This document shows positions 46,701-59,305 of a stretch of DNA of 64,000 bases, piece by piece (position 1 is the first letter of the stretch; every line of letters begins with the position of its first letter). The notes under the pieces were generated by a model, which had not been told where the DNA came from, ran no database searches, and saw nothing but the letters and a program-made list of their open reading frames with translations. The stretch lies in contig JAEHOE010000056.1 of assembly GCA_016858145.1 (NCBI GenBank), positions 496,001-560,000 of the forward strand, read 5' to 3'. The position numbers and the translations under genes are program-made. The DNA comes from Edaphochlamys debaryana. Lineage: Eukaryota; Chlorophyta; Chlorophyceae; Chlamydomonadales.

Positions 46701-49700
46701 CGGATGGGGGTGGGGAGGGGTCATGATGGGCAAGGGGAAGCGGAAAGTACCGGTACATGAAGCCTACATCAACCCTCCCCCCTCACCCGCCGCGCTCATG
46801 GGGGGTATGTCGTCAAATGCCGGCCGCACCGTCGCCCAGTGCTTGCGCCGCGCGCCCGCGTTGGTGGCGGAGAAGTTCTTACTGCGGGGGGATGATTGGG
46901 GTTGGTTAAGAAAGTCAGTTGAAACTATTCGGGTAAGTCGCAGCGTGTCGTGGCGTCCATACACACGTGACACCCCCCCCCGCCCCGCTCACCGCGCGTA
47001 CAGCATGGCCTCCTGCAGCGGCGTGCGCTTGGCGTACGGCACCGCCGCCCCCCCGTTGGCCAGCGCCCCCCGGCGCAGCAGCAGGAAGGCAACCTCGGCC
47101 TGGCCCGTGCGGCCGGCAAGGTGCTGGGGGGGTAGGGGGTGGGGTGGGGTGGGGTGGAGCGAGTTAAATGGGGGGAGGGAGGGATCGGGGGATTGCCCGA
47201 ATACTATTGTTCCTCATATGATGTCCGAGGAGGCTGTGCCATAAGCCTGGCGCACCCACCAGCGGCGTGACCCAGGGGTGGGGCTTGGTGAGGCCGGGGA
47301 TCTCGATGTTGGAGATGGCGCGCTTGAGCCTGCGGTGGGGGGGAGGATGCGTCGAGGATGCGTCGAGAACGCAACACAGGGTACAAGAGCGCACACAACC
47401 GCGTGCAGGTCAGGCCGCCCCTCCCCTCACCAACCCTGCCCCCTTCCTCCTCCCGCCTCCCCGCCCCCTCACCTGGCCAGCTTCTGCCCCAGCCCAACCT
47501 TGGCCTTGACCAGCACCCCGCTGTACTCGTCCGCCAGGCGCCGGGCGGCCTCCCGGTCCTCCGCCCACTGCTTGGCGAGCTTGGCCTTGAGCTTGAGGTC
47601 GCGGGACTGGGGGTGGGGGTGGGGGGAGGCAGGGGCGCAGGCAGGAGGCTTGTGGATTGAGCGAGGGTGGGATTTGGGGGTAGGTGCGTAAGAGAGGAGG
47701 CGGAGTTGAGGGCCCTCAGGGACTGCGGTATGCCGGGTGCCCCTCCCCAGCCGTCCCGGCCGTGTCCCCACCTCTCCGAAGGTGTTGGGGTTGGCGCCCA
47801 GGTCGAGGCACAGCCTTGGGGAGGGGGGTAGGGAAAGGTTATCAGCCAGGTGCCGAGGCGGCGGGGGCGTTGCCGGACGTGAGCGTGGGCGCATGGACAT
47901 GTATGCAACGCGCAACGAACAGCCAAGCACTACTGCGGTAGCCCCATCCTACTGGCGTTTGCCTCCCCCCCCCCGCTTCCCCCCCTCCCCCCCCTCCCCC
48001 CCCCAGGCCCCCACTTGACGCTGTCGATCCGCTTGGCCAGCACCGCCAGCGCCAGGGGGGCGCATCGCGACTCGCACTTGGCCACGGCCTTCTCCCAGGC
48101 CCCCGCCAGGTAGGTGGGGATGTCGGTGAGGAGCGTCCAGGAGTTCTGCGGGGGTGGGGGGGGGTGGGGAGAGGGGGCGGCAGGGTGGGATGGAGGAGGC
48201 TCACAAGTGCCGCCCTCCCCTTCGCCAGGGTGGGAGGCGGGGACCGGACCGCCTTCCAGACAGACGGCCGGAGACGCAGGCGCATGGCTGTCACACTGCC
48301 TGCCCTTGCGTCCTCGTCCGGCTGGAGTGCCCCTGCCTGCGCTGGTGGGTCCGTCCTGGCCGGCCCCTCCCCCTCCCCCTCCCCCTCCCCCTCCCCCTCC
48401 CCCTCCCCCCTCCCCCTCCCCCTCCCCCTCCCCCTCCCCCTCCCCCCCCTTACGTTGATGGACCCGGCGCACTTGAGGACCAGGTGGGCCAGCCGGCTGG
48501 GGGGTGGGTGGGTGGGGGTGGATCAGGCGTTTAGGAAAGTGCGGAAGGGCCCGCAGGAAGTGAGGAAGCAGAGAGGCGGGAGCAAACCCCCCACGCCCCG
48601 CCCCGTCGAACCCCGGGCTTGCCTCCTCTGTCCGCTCCTTTCCCTCCTCACCCCCCCCTCACCTCCTGTCCCCCGTGATGACCGCCAGGGCGATGGGCGA
48701 CATGAGCGAGTGCCCCTTGTTGCCGTCCACGGAGTCCAGGTACGTGAAGTTGACCTGGCACGAGGGGCAGGACCGTGGGGGGAGGAGGCAGGACATGTGA
48801 GCAGAGGCATCGGCAAGGATGGCAAGGAAACCGGTACCAGCTCCTCACCTCTACCCCCACCTCTACCCCTCCACCCACCCTCCACCACCTGCGGCAGGCG
48901 CTGCAGCCCCCTCCCCTCCAGCCCCCTCCCTCTACCCCCTACCCTCTCCCCTCTCCCCCCCTCCACCTCTCCCCCCCTCCCCCCAATCAGTCCCACCTGC
49001 GGCAGGCGCTGCAGCAGCAGGTCGTACTGCTGCTGCAGCGGCGCCGAGTGCTTGTCGCGGGCCAGCATGAGCGAGGCGTAGGCCACGGGGGTGTGGCCTG
49101 GGGGAGGGGGGGAGGCGGCGTGGTTGGGCAAGGAAAGAGGGGCATTGAGGGGGGATGGGGGAGGAGAGGGAACAGGCGGGAAGCGCTCGTACCCAGGAGC
49201 CTGGCGATCACCGCCACCCCATACCACGGGGCCGGCCTGGCCATGCGCGCGCTGGGCGGCCTCACCCCATCCGTCCGGCAGGTTGAGCGGCTGCAGGGAG
49301 GCCTCGAGCAGCGCCGCCACCACGGAGGGCCGAGCCAGGCGCACCGCGTACACCAGGGCCGAGGTCTGGCGCAGCTCGGGGCTGGGGGGGGGGGCGGGAG
49401 TGCAGGGGGTGGGGTGGGGTGGGCACGGAGGAGTAGGGGTGGGGCCGGGGCGCTCGGGATGAGGTGCGGCGAGGGCCGGAGTAAGTTGACGCCGGCTCCC
49501 CACACGAGGCGCGGGCTCCCCAAGCGTGGAACGTGCTGCGGCTACCCCTCGGCCCTTGTCCCGCCTCACCGGCTGGGCATGGCGGGCAAGCCGAAGAAGG
49601 CCTTCCGGGAGCGGATGACGGGCTTGGCACCGGGGGCGCGGGGGCCGCGGGTGCGGGCGGCCTGGGGGTGGGGGTGGGGGGCGGGCGGGGAGCGATCCGA

Positions 49701-52700
49701 GGGTGGCTGGGCGAGAGGGAGCACGTAGCCGGGCCGACTGCGGTGGGAGGCAGGCCCACCCCATGAGAGCCCCCAAAAGCGAGCACCCGGAGTACCTCAA
49801 CACCCAAACCCCAAGTCCTCCCCCTAAAGTGCCTCCCCAACCCACCCAGAACCTTTGTGCCCAAACCCCGAGTCCATCCCCCCTTGTTCCCTCCAAGCAA
49901 TCAACAGTGACGCCCCCCACCTGCGCCGCCTGCTTGGCCTTTTTGAGCGCCGCCTTCCACTGCCCCGGCTTGAGGGGGTACTCGGAGGGGCTCAGGCCCA
50001 GGTTGTACCTGACAGGGGGGGGAGCGGAAGGCAGCGGCGCGAGTTGACGGGAGGGAAGGAACGAGACGTGTAGTCCGTTGCTTGTACCCCGGCCCTCTGC
50101 ACAGATCCCCTCAGTCCTGAAACTTGGCCGGGGCTCAGCACCTCCGTTGCCTTCCCTGCCCCTCCCCCCTTTCCCCCCCCTTCCCCCCCTCCCCCCTCAC
50201 CACTTGATGTTCCTCTCCCGCAGGTCCGCGCCCGCCAGCGGCGCTTCGTCAGCAGGGGTGCCGTACCGCGCCAGGCGCGCGTCCAATTGCTCGGCCAGCG
50301 CGATCAGCTCCCCGATCGGGGCGGGGTTCACGTTGACCTGACACGGGGGGCGGGACGAGACCTTGAGAACAGGGCTGAAGGCATTCTTGATTGCTGGCAC
50401 CCCTGGTTGCTGGCACACCCTTCCCGCTCACACAACCCCTCTCCAGATCTCCCTCTTGTCACAGAGCTACTCGGCTTCTTCTTGTTAACACTACGCAGCG
50501 GAGAGTCCCTCATCGGTGTCCCTGCCCTTCTCCTTTGCCATTCCCTCCCCTCCTCCACCCCCTAGGGCCCTCACCACGGTCTCGTCCATGTACTTGGGCA
50601 CCCCCATGTACCTGACAGGGGGGAAGGGAGGGAGGGGGGAAGGAGGGGCAAAAGGTACGGGGTTAGGTGACGCCCCAGCTCAGCCCCGCCTAAACCGAAT
50701 CGTTCAACCGCACCTCCCCCCGTTCGTTGGTTCGACGGCCCCTCCCCCCGGTCGTTGGACAGCCTCTTTGTAGTTTCCTTCTCTTACAGCCCCACTGCCC
50801 CCGCCTTCTCCCCAAGTCACCATCTCGGCATCTCTTCCCCCTCCCCCCCCCTCACTTGGTGCCGGGGCGGTAGTAGGGGTCGTTCACGGCCACCTTCTTG
50901 TCCATCAGCTTTGACACCTGGGATGGGGGGAGGGGAGGCACGGGAAAGAGTCGACCCCTCAAGGCAGCAAGCAAAATCATTCTCCCACGTTCCACGCCCC
51001 ATGACCTGCGACGTGCCCCGTCTCCTCTCAACTTCCCTGCCGGTACCTCACTCGGCCCCCTGACCCCCCCCCCTCCCCCCTCCTCACCAGGCCAATGCCC
51101 GCGTCCTTGAGTCCCTCCAGGCCCCCGCCCCCGCCCAGGCTGGCCGCGCCCTCGCCGCCCAGCTCCCCGGCGGCATTGTCGCTGTCCTCGCTGCTGACGT
51201 CATCCTCCCCCTCCGCCCCGTCCTCGCGGCTCTCCGCCACGGGCCCAGGGCCCGTGCGGCGGCTGCCCGCCTCCGCCAGCCCGTTCAGGGAGCCGCGCTG
51301 GCTGCGGGAGCCGGCGGCGGCGGCGCCGTCAGGCAGGCCGTTCAGGGAGCCGCGCTGGCTGCGGACGGAGCGTACGGCGCGGCTGCCGCCACCGGCGGCG
51401 GCGAGGAGGGTGGCCTGTGACTCCCCGCGGGACAGATCCGCGATCACGGACTCGGCGGATCGCTGGATCTCCTGGATCCAGTCGTCCAGCTCGGCGCCGA
51501 CGGCGGTGGCCGGGGTGGCGGCAGCGGCGGCAGCGGCGGCGGCAGTGGGCGACGTCGCGCGGCCCGACGGCGGCCGGCCGGCCAGCAGGCCGCTGCCGCT
51601 GCTGCTGCTGCGACGGCGCAGCAGCAGCGCCGGGGACCCGCCGGCGACGGCGACGGCAGGAGACGACAGGTCGGCGGTGGCGGCGGCGGCGGCGGCGGCA
51701 GGTGACGGCACACCGCTGGAGCTGTTGCGGCGGGTGAGGCGGTCCAGGAAGCTTGGGCTGCGGCCTGCCACGGGGTTGCTGCCGGCGGCGGCGGCGGCGA
51801 CGGCAGGGCTGGCGGCGGGGCTGGCGATGCCGTCAGTGCTGCGGCGGCCGCTGAAGCTGCCGGTGCGCGGCAGCGGCGGCGGCGACGGCGACGCCGGCGT
51901 TCCGGCCGCCGCCAGAGGCTTGGCCGGCGACGCGAACGGCGACGGCGACGGCGACGCGGCGGCGGCGGCGGCAGCGGCCCAGGCGGGCACCGGCGGCGGC
52001 GACGGCGCCGGCGGCGCAGGGGAGCCGGCGGCGCCCTGGCGGCGGCGGTCCTTGAGTCGCGCCAGCAGCATGCGCCGCCAGATGGCGTCGGCGTCGAGCG
52101 CGGGGTGCACCTGGGGGTGACACAGGAAGGAATGGAGGTGGGAGGTCAAGAAGGCCAGGCTGGGTGTGGGGCGAGGCAAGCCTCGATTGCGGGGGCAGGA
52201 CGCGGGGGGAGGGGGTGGAGGTGGGAGGAAATGAAGGGAAATCAGCATTGCGGGTGCCGAGGGAGGGCAGCCTCGACCGCCTGAGCAAGGAAGTCGGGGC
52301 GTCACAGGTACTGTCAGCCGACGCCAAGGGGCGCCGCAGGCACGGACGCGCGCCCGCCCTCACCTCGGGCTCCTCCTCTGCCGCCATCGCCTCCTCCTCC
52401 GCCTCCTCCTCCTCGTCACCCGGCGGCAGCGGCAGCGCCGCCGGCGGCGGCAGGCCCTCGGCGCTCGCGGAGGGCAGCTCGTCGTCGAACCTTGGGGCGC
52501 AGGGCGCATGGGCAAGGGCAGGGCAGGGCATCTACACGGTCAGGGCAGGGCGCTGCAGGGCATTGCATGTCCAGCGCCGGCAGCAGCCTAGGGGGGGCAA
52601 GGGCCGCTTGCAGTTGTGAAGAAGCAACCATTCAGGGCAGGGCAGGGCACGGAACAACCAATGTTGGTGTGTGCACAGCGGCTTCAGGCCAGGCCAGATC

Positions 52701-55700
52701 AGGCCCTCACCAGGCGGCGCCGCGCTTGGCCCAGCGGCGGACCTCCACCACCGACGGGCGGCGGCAGAAGGACGGGAAGCGAGCCATCTCCTCCGCCAGC
52801 GCCGCCGCCAGCGGGCCCTCGGCGGCGCCGTCGGGCAGGCCCTCGCCCCACTCCGACCCCTCCACCGCCTCCGCCACCGGCCGCGCCGTACCATTACCGT
52901 ACGCGTCACCGGGTAGCCCGAAGGCGTCGGCGGCGGCGGAGGCGCCGTACTCTCCGGCGGCGTCGGCAAAGCCTGCCGCCGCCACCGCCGCCATGTCGCC
53001 GGCGCCGCTGGCGCGGCCCGACGGCGGCCTGCCGGACAGGGTGCGGCCGCTGGGGCCCGCCGCCAGGCCGCCGCTGGCGGAGATCCCGCCCAGCGGAGCC
53101 AGGCGGCCGCTGCCGAGCGCGCCGCCGCCAGCGAGGCCGTTGCTGACCTGGCGGCCGAAGCTGCCAGCGGCGGCGTTGAACGCCGCCCCGGCGGCGCCGC
53201 TGGCCTGGCGGCCCATGCTGGCGGCAGCGGTCAGCGACATGCCGCCGCCGCCGCCGCCCTGGCTGGACGCGCGCTTGGGGCGCGGCCCGCCGCCGACGTG
53301 CCCCTGCCCTGCCCCCACGCCTGCGTCTCCGTCCCCAGGCAGGGGGCCCAGGCGGTCGCCTGCCTCAGAGCCGCGCTGCGCAAAGGAGCCCCGCCCCGAC
53401 CCCGCCCCCTGCTGGAAGGAGCCCTGCTTGAGCGCCAGCCCCGCGCCCCCGCCCAGGCTCTCCTGGCCGGTCACGGTGCGCTCCAGGGAACCTCCCTCCG
53501 CCCCCTCCGCCCCCTCCAGCTTGCCGCTGCCCAGGTCCCATGCGCCGTCGTCGGCATCCTCCTCGGCCTGGGGGAAGGAGGGGTGGGGGGGGTGGAGGAG
53601 AGGAGGAGGGGGAAGTGTTTGTGGAGGAGGAGGGTCGGGAAGGTGAGGGCGGGGAGAAGGGATGCGGAGAGCGAAAGGCGGAGGGGGAAAGAGGTTGGTG
53701 TGGTTAGGGCTGAGCGGGGCTGCGTCGCCTCGCCGGGATAAAGAGGCGCTTGCAAACGGACATACCGTACGACGCGGTAAGCCGCCTGCATCGCCCCGAG
53801 CCCCTCCTCCCATGCGCCAACCATCCACCCCCCACTCCCCCCACCCTCACCTCGAGCGGCACGGGCGCTGCGTCCAGGTAGTCCTCCGCCGGCCCCCGCC
53901 GCCCCCCCGCGCCCCCCCGCGGCAGCGCCTCAGTCAGGTCGTCCGCGGCGTCCTCCGTGGTGGCCAACACGCAGGGGTTGCCGCCGTAGCGGCACCACAG
54001 CCGGACGAACTCGGACGAGCCTGGGGTATTGCGGGGTTGTTGAAGAGCGGGGTTTTGAAGAGGGGGGCGGGGGAGGTGGGGATTGGGGAAGAAGGGGGCG
54101 GCCAAGCGCACGCGGGCCAGCTGGCCAGCCCTCCACAAGTCCAGATTCCCGCGCGCTCGCTCGCTCCTCCTCCCCAGCTCGCCCCCTTCCCCACGATCCC
54201 CCTCCCCTTCCCCTCCCCCTTCCCCTTTCCCCCCCCTACCCCCCCCCCTCCAACCCCCACAACCCACCGTAGCGCACGGCCCGGTGCAGCCAGCCCTCCC
54301 CCCTGCCGTCCACGCAGTCCTCCGGCGCCGCCCCCAGCAGCAGCAGCATGGCGGCCACCGCCAGGGACTCGGGCCCGCGGTCCAGGCGCAGGCCGTGCGC
54401 CAGGGCGGTGCGGCCCGAGGGGTCGGCGGCCCGGGGGTCGGCGCGGCGGTTGAGCAGCACCTGGGGTGGGTGGGGTGGAGGTGAGGGGAGAGGAGGGGTG
54501 GTGGTGGAGGGTGGTGGAGGGGTGGACGGAGGGCGGAGGGCAGGGGCGGGGCTGTCTGGGGCCGATGGTAGTTGAGTCCATGCGCGATCGGCGATGCGGG
54601 ATCGGAGCAGCCCCGGGATGAGCCGCACGAGGCCCTCCAACCCCCCTTGTGCCCCCCCCCCCTCCCCCACCTTGGTGGCGCCCAGTGCGCAGCCCCATGC
54701 GGCGTACATGAGGGGCGTGAGGCCCTCGGCGCTGGGAGCGTTGGGGTCCAGCTGGGGGGGGGGGTGAGGTTGGACGTGGGGACGTGGGGCTTGGGTTGAG
54801 CGTGATTGCGTCGCCATCCGTATGAGAAGGACAACCCGTGAGAAGTAGAATGGTAGAAAGAGGTCAAGCTCTACACCGTCAACCGCCGGGCTGGGAAACA
54901 CGGTGAGGGGGACACGGAGAACGCGGGGTACATGTGTTGCTCACCTTTGCGCTCTCCAGCAGATAGCGGCACATGAAGGCGTTGTCGTGCAGTGCCGCCA
55001 GGTGCAGCGGCCCCCGCCCCTGCGCGTCCGCGTGGGAGCCCCAGTCCAGGGCCCCCCCCGCGCGCTGCTGCAGCATGTCCACCACCTGCTCGGCGAAGCG
55101 GGAGAGCGGGTTCTGGGGGGGGGGGATAGGGGGGAGAAGGGGAGGAGAAGGGGGGGTGATGAAGGGCTTGCTTGTTACTTGGGAGGGAAAGGGGAAAAGT
55201 TGGACAGCCGGAGGGGTTGTGGAGCCCTTCCCAAGGTTCCTACACCTCATTCCGTCCCGCGTTACGCCATGCCACCACCGCCCCACCCCACCATGCAGAT
55301 GGCCAGCAGGGGGTGGCAGCTGCCGGAGGAGGCCTGGGGAGGGAACGGGGACACGGACGGAGAGATGGGTACAAGGTCATGTGACGTCTGAAGGAAGTTG
55401 TATGAAGAAAAGAAAAGCAGACAAGGGCGCGAGCGCCCACCGGACTTGCAAGCTGCTGCTCCCCCGCTTCCCTCCTCCCCAGCCCCTCCCCCATCCTCCC
55501 CCCCACCTCGGGCGACGCGCCCTTCTCCACCAGCAGGCGGAAGATTGCTCCATCGGCGGCGGCGGTGTCGGCAGTGGCGGAGGCCAGGCAGCGGGACAGG
55601 GGGGTGTCGCCGGCGGCGTTGGCCTGGGCGGGGTCGGAAAACAGCGAGGAAAGGGGGGGGGGCAAGACGGGTTTCGGGCCTCTGCCAGTAGGTACAGTTG

Positions 55701-58700
55701 AGGCAAGGTTTTGCTTTGCCTCGCCGAGGGGGAGGGTCGGCCTTCACTCTACAGCCTCGCAGCATCGTCATCCCCCTGCCGGACCCAAAGCCCCCCACCC
55801 CCAAGCACCTGGTTGGGGTCGTGCCCCATCTCCAGCAGCCGCGTCACCACCCTCTGCTGGTGGGAGCCCACGGCAAGGAGCAGGGGCGTGTCCACCACCA
55901 CCTCCTCCTTGCCCTTCTTGGTCTGGGGGGGGGGTACGGGGGTTCGGGACACAGGGTAAAGATTTGCGTGGGGAGGCGTAGCCACACAAAGCAATGCGTG
56001 CCCCACACATCCCTCGCCCGTCCACTTCCCTGGCCGCCCCTCGCCCGCACCAACCCGTGCCACATGTCCCCATCCGCACCAACCACACCCCACCTTGATG
56101 GGGGTGGCCGCCCCCTCCGCCCCGATCTTCTCAATCATGGCCAGCACGCCCTCCTGCGAGCGCTCCTCTGGACCCGCCTGAAGGAAGAGGTGGTAGGTGC
56201 TGACGCCCTCAGCGTTGGGCGTCTGCGGATGGGGAGGGCGAGGGTGAGGCGGTAGGGTTAGGGATGAGGGCAACAGGGAGGGGGCCGTGCGTCGCCAGTC
56301 GCGGTCAGGCCCCTCCTTTCTACCCCTCCTCCTCCCCCTCACCACCTAATCCTCCCCCTGTCAGGTCAGTCCCCTCCCCCCCCTTCCCCCCTCCCCCCCC
56401 TCCCCACCATGACCGCTGCCACGGGGTCGCTGCAGCGCTCCAGCAGGGCCAGCGCCACGTCAGCATGGCCGCGCAGGGCCGCCAGGTGCTGGGGGGGGGG
56501 GGGGTGTGAGGGGTGTGAGGGGGAGACACAGGGTGGTGAGATGGAGATGGAACAAGCTGGCAGGTTGGAGGCACGAGTCTGCAGCCTTGAAAGCCCAGGC
56601 TGAGCCTCCCCTTCTTGAACCCTACCAATCTGCGCACTCTCTCGTGTCTAAAGCCAAGGCCCAAGCCTCATACCCCCCCCCCTCCCTCTCCCCCCCTCAC
56701 CAGCGGCGTGGAGCCCCCTGCGTCTGTCACGTGGGGCTGCATGCCGGGGCCCCCCTCGGCCATGAGCAGCTCGGCCATGCCCCGGTGGCCTGGGGGCGGT
56801 CGTGGTAGGGAGACAGGGTTATTGAAAGAAGGAAGGCGAAGTCCGACCTCGGCTGGTGCTGTACTTTTGAGCCGCGGCAAGACCACCCCGCCTCCCCGCC
56901 TGGGCCTTGGGGCCGGGTGCGCAGTCCCTCCCCCCCTGCATGCACTTCGGTTCCAAACCGGTCCCTCCTCCGACCCCCCCTGCAGCCCCTCCCACCCTTG
57001 GCCGCTGCGTAGTGCAGCGCGTTGCGCCGCACGCTGTCCAGGGCCAGGCCGGGGTCCAGCGGGGCCCCGCGGGCCCGCAGCGCCGCCAGCACCTCCAGGT
57101 TGCCGGCGGCGGCGGCCAGGCAGACGGGCGGGATCTGGGCACGAGGAGGAGGGGAGGGGAGGCGCAGTTGTGGAGAGCGAGTGATCCCCTCCTCTGCCTT
57201 CACGGTCTGCTTCTACCAGCGAATCCCGCTACTCCCGCATCCCCAACCCCTCACCTTCCACTTCCTCTTCCCCCCCTCCCCCCCCCTCCCCCTTCCCTCC
57301 TCACGTGCTCCTTGAAGCACGGCACCACGGGGGACGCCCCCCGCTCCAGCAGCCCCCCCACCACCCCCGCCAGAGCCTCGCCGCTCAGCAGCCCCGCGGC
57401 GCCGTACTTGAGCACCCAGCCCAGGGCCGTGTCGCCCTCGGCGCTGACCGTGTTGAGCGCCTGTGAGAGGAGGTGTAGTGGGGATAGGGATGAGGTGGGG
57501 AATCAGGTCGGGATGCGGTTGGGGAGGGGGACAGCGGAGACCTGCCCCGCCGTACGACAGAAGCTCCAACATCCAGATTTAAGTTCGGATTCTCTGTGAA
57601 ACCCGAGACTCGCCACGGCGCCGTCGGCTCCGCCCAGCGCCGCCAGCTGGCCCAGCAGCTCCCACCACCCGTTGCGCGCCGCCGCCGCCGCCGGCGTGAG
57701 GCCGCTGCCGTCGGCGTCCGCCGCCGCCAGCGCGTCGCCGCTGCGCCCCAGCAGCCAGACCGCCAGGCGGCGGCGGCCGGACAGGAGCACGGCCAGGAAG
57801 GGGCTGCGGCCCTGCTTGTCTGCGGGGAGGGAGGGAGGGCGGGGCGATTGAGGGCTGTGAGACGCGGTGCCGGGTGCGACAGGAGGAGGTAGGGGGTCGC
57901 AAGATGCCGGGAGCACTGTCCTAGACGCCCCCGTGGCCCGTACCAATACACCCACACGCAGGGCCTCCGTCTTCTTCCCCCGAGCCCCCTCCAAAAACCC
58001 CATCGACACCCCCCCACACACACACCGACAGACCCCCTCCCGCACCCTTGGCGTTGATGTTGGCCCCGTGCTCCAACAGCACGTGGGCCACGTTGCGGCG
58101 GCCCGCCTCCAGGGCGCAGTGCAGGGGCGTGACGCCGCCAGCGCCTGTGCGTGGAAGAGGCGCGTGGGGGTGGGGGGGTGCGAGGGCGGCGGGTAAGGCG
58201 AACGGGGGACACGCCGTTCGGTAGGGCGGAGAAAAACACTGAGGGGATAAGGGCGGGTTTGGACCGTGTGCGCCCCATCCCGAAGGGCACCAGGCAGGGA
58301 CATCTCAGCTACGGATCTGGATCGCATCCGTAATGGACCGGACCGGGCCTGGATCCAGCCCCGGCCTGGACCTGGCCTGGACCAGACCTGACCGGACCTG
58401 ATGCCCCCACCCCAGACTTGACTGGACCGGGCGAGGATGGGAGGCCCGCACCCGAGACCTCGGATTCGGCAGCCCGCCCCACCCTTGGCGTTGACGGCGG
58501 CTCCGTAGAGCACGAGCAGCTCCACACAGGGCTGGGAGCGCTGGGCTGCGTAGTGGAGCGCGGTGTGGCCTGAGGGGGGGGGAGGGGGAAAGCGGATGGA
58601 GGAGAGGAGTGGGCTGCGGGCAATTTGCTGAGGGTGTGGATGGAGGGGCGGGGGAAGAAGGCTTGCAGTGAAGAGCTCGTTGGGCACGTGGGGTTCAGGC

Positions 58701-59305
58701 GGGGGGACATGGGGGAGTAGCAGCTTGGCCTTGAGGGCCAAGCGAGGCGCCCAGTCTTGTGACACGGTCCTGGGTCCTCGTTCGCCCTTGACTGAAGGGG
58801 CGCTTACTCAGTGGAAGCTGCGCGGCTCAGTCAGAGAGCAACAGCGGCTGTGCTTTCCAATCCGCAATTCACAGCTGGTCGTTGTCTTCGTGAAGGCTGG
58901 GACGCCGCGAACGTGAAGGTCGGTCCGTTTTGGCCGGCGCTTTGAACCAGCGGCTCTGAGCATTCACATGCGCTCTGTATTGCCGTGGCTTGCTTTGGAG
59001 CTAGTTTGCGCGGGGTAGACCCGCCAGCGCTGCATGCCCGAGCAGTTGGTCGACAAGTGCCGCTGCGCAGGCCCTGCAAGCTTACCTTCTTCTTCAGGAA
59101 CGCCCTCGTCCTTGCGAGCGCCGCTATTGATATCCTTGCGCCTCATCCGGCGCAGGAGCCGCTCGAGCTCAATGGCATCGCCATCTTTGGCCCAGCGCCT
59201 GAGCTGGCCAGGGTCTTCCTTTTGTTGCTCCTCAGTCTGCGGGTCCTTCTCGCTGCCGTCGGGATTTGGTTCGGCCTCCGCGACCTTGCAGCACGCGCCT
59301 CCCAT
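43709..59305 (-). CDS. Giant ankyrin-repeat protein with N-terminal lipid-anchor motif (~2,217 aa)
   Basis: Forty-three exons join in phase with no stop. The first are 59305-59086, 58569-58483, 58144-58046, 57819-57542, 57460-57305 and 57134-56996; the large ones are 53567-52711 and 52110-51088; the last are 45071-44934, 44634-44442, 44154-44042 and 43801-43709 (TAG). The start MGGACCKVAEAEP offers Gly2 for N-myristoylation and Cys5/Cys6 for palmitoylation, so membrane attachment is likely. Residues ~74-721 are ankyrin repeats (GHTALHYAAQRSQPCVELLV, GVTPLHCALEAGRRNVAHVL, GRGPLHLAALHDNAFMCRYL). Residues ~722-1390 are low-complexity Gly/Ala/Ser. Residues ~1391-2217 are helical with further degenerate ankyrin-like units (HLAGRTGQAEVAFLLLRRG) and end LLEIIGIDFLDFL. 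I know no named family for the C-terminal part. Ankyrin arrays bind proteins; a membrane or ciliary scaffold is an inference. Confidence 0.88.
46394..46432 (-). repeat. Echo of an ankyrin-giant exon start in the intron before it
   Basis: Thirty-nine bases match 46282-46320 (start of exon 46314-46141 with its acceptor) with a few changes, including an alternative GACAG|GCC acceptor. The offset is 112 bp. Confidence 0.85.
48364..48449. repeat. (CCCTCC)n hexanucleotide array in intron
   Basis: About fourteen units lie in the intron between exons 48496-48454 and 48145-48015, stopping at the donor edge. On the coding strand it is a G-rich GGGGGA array. Confidence 0.9.
48886..48906 (-). repeat. 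Echo of an ankyrin-giant exon end in the intron after it
   Basis: CACCTGCGGCAGGCGCTGCA (plus G) repeats 48994-49014 perfectly, including the CAG|GT donor of exon 49097-48997. The offset is 108 bp. Use of this copy would be an alternative donor. Confidence 0.95.
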
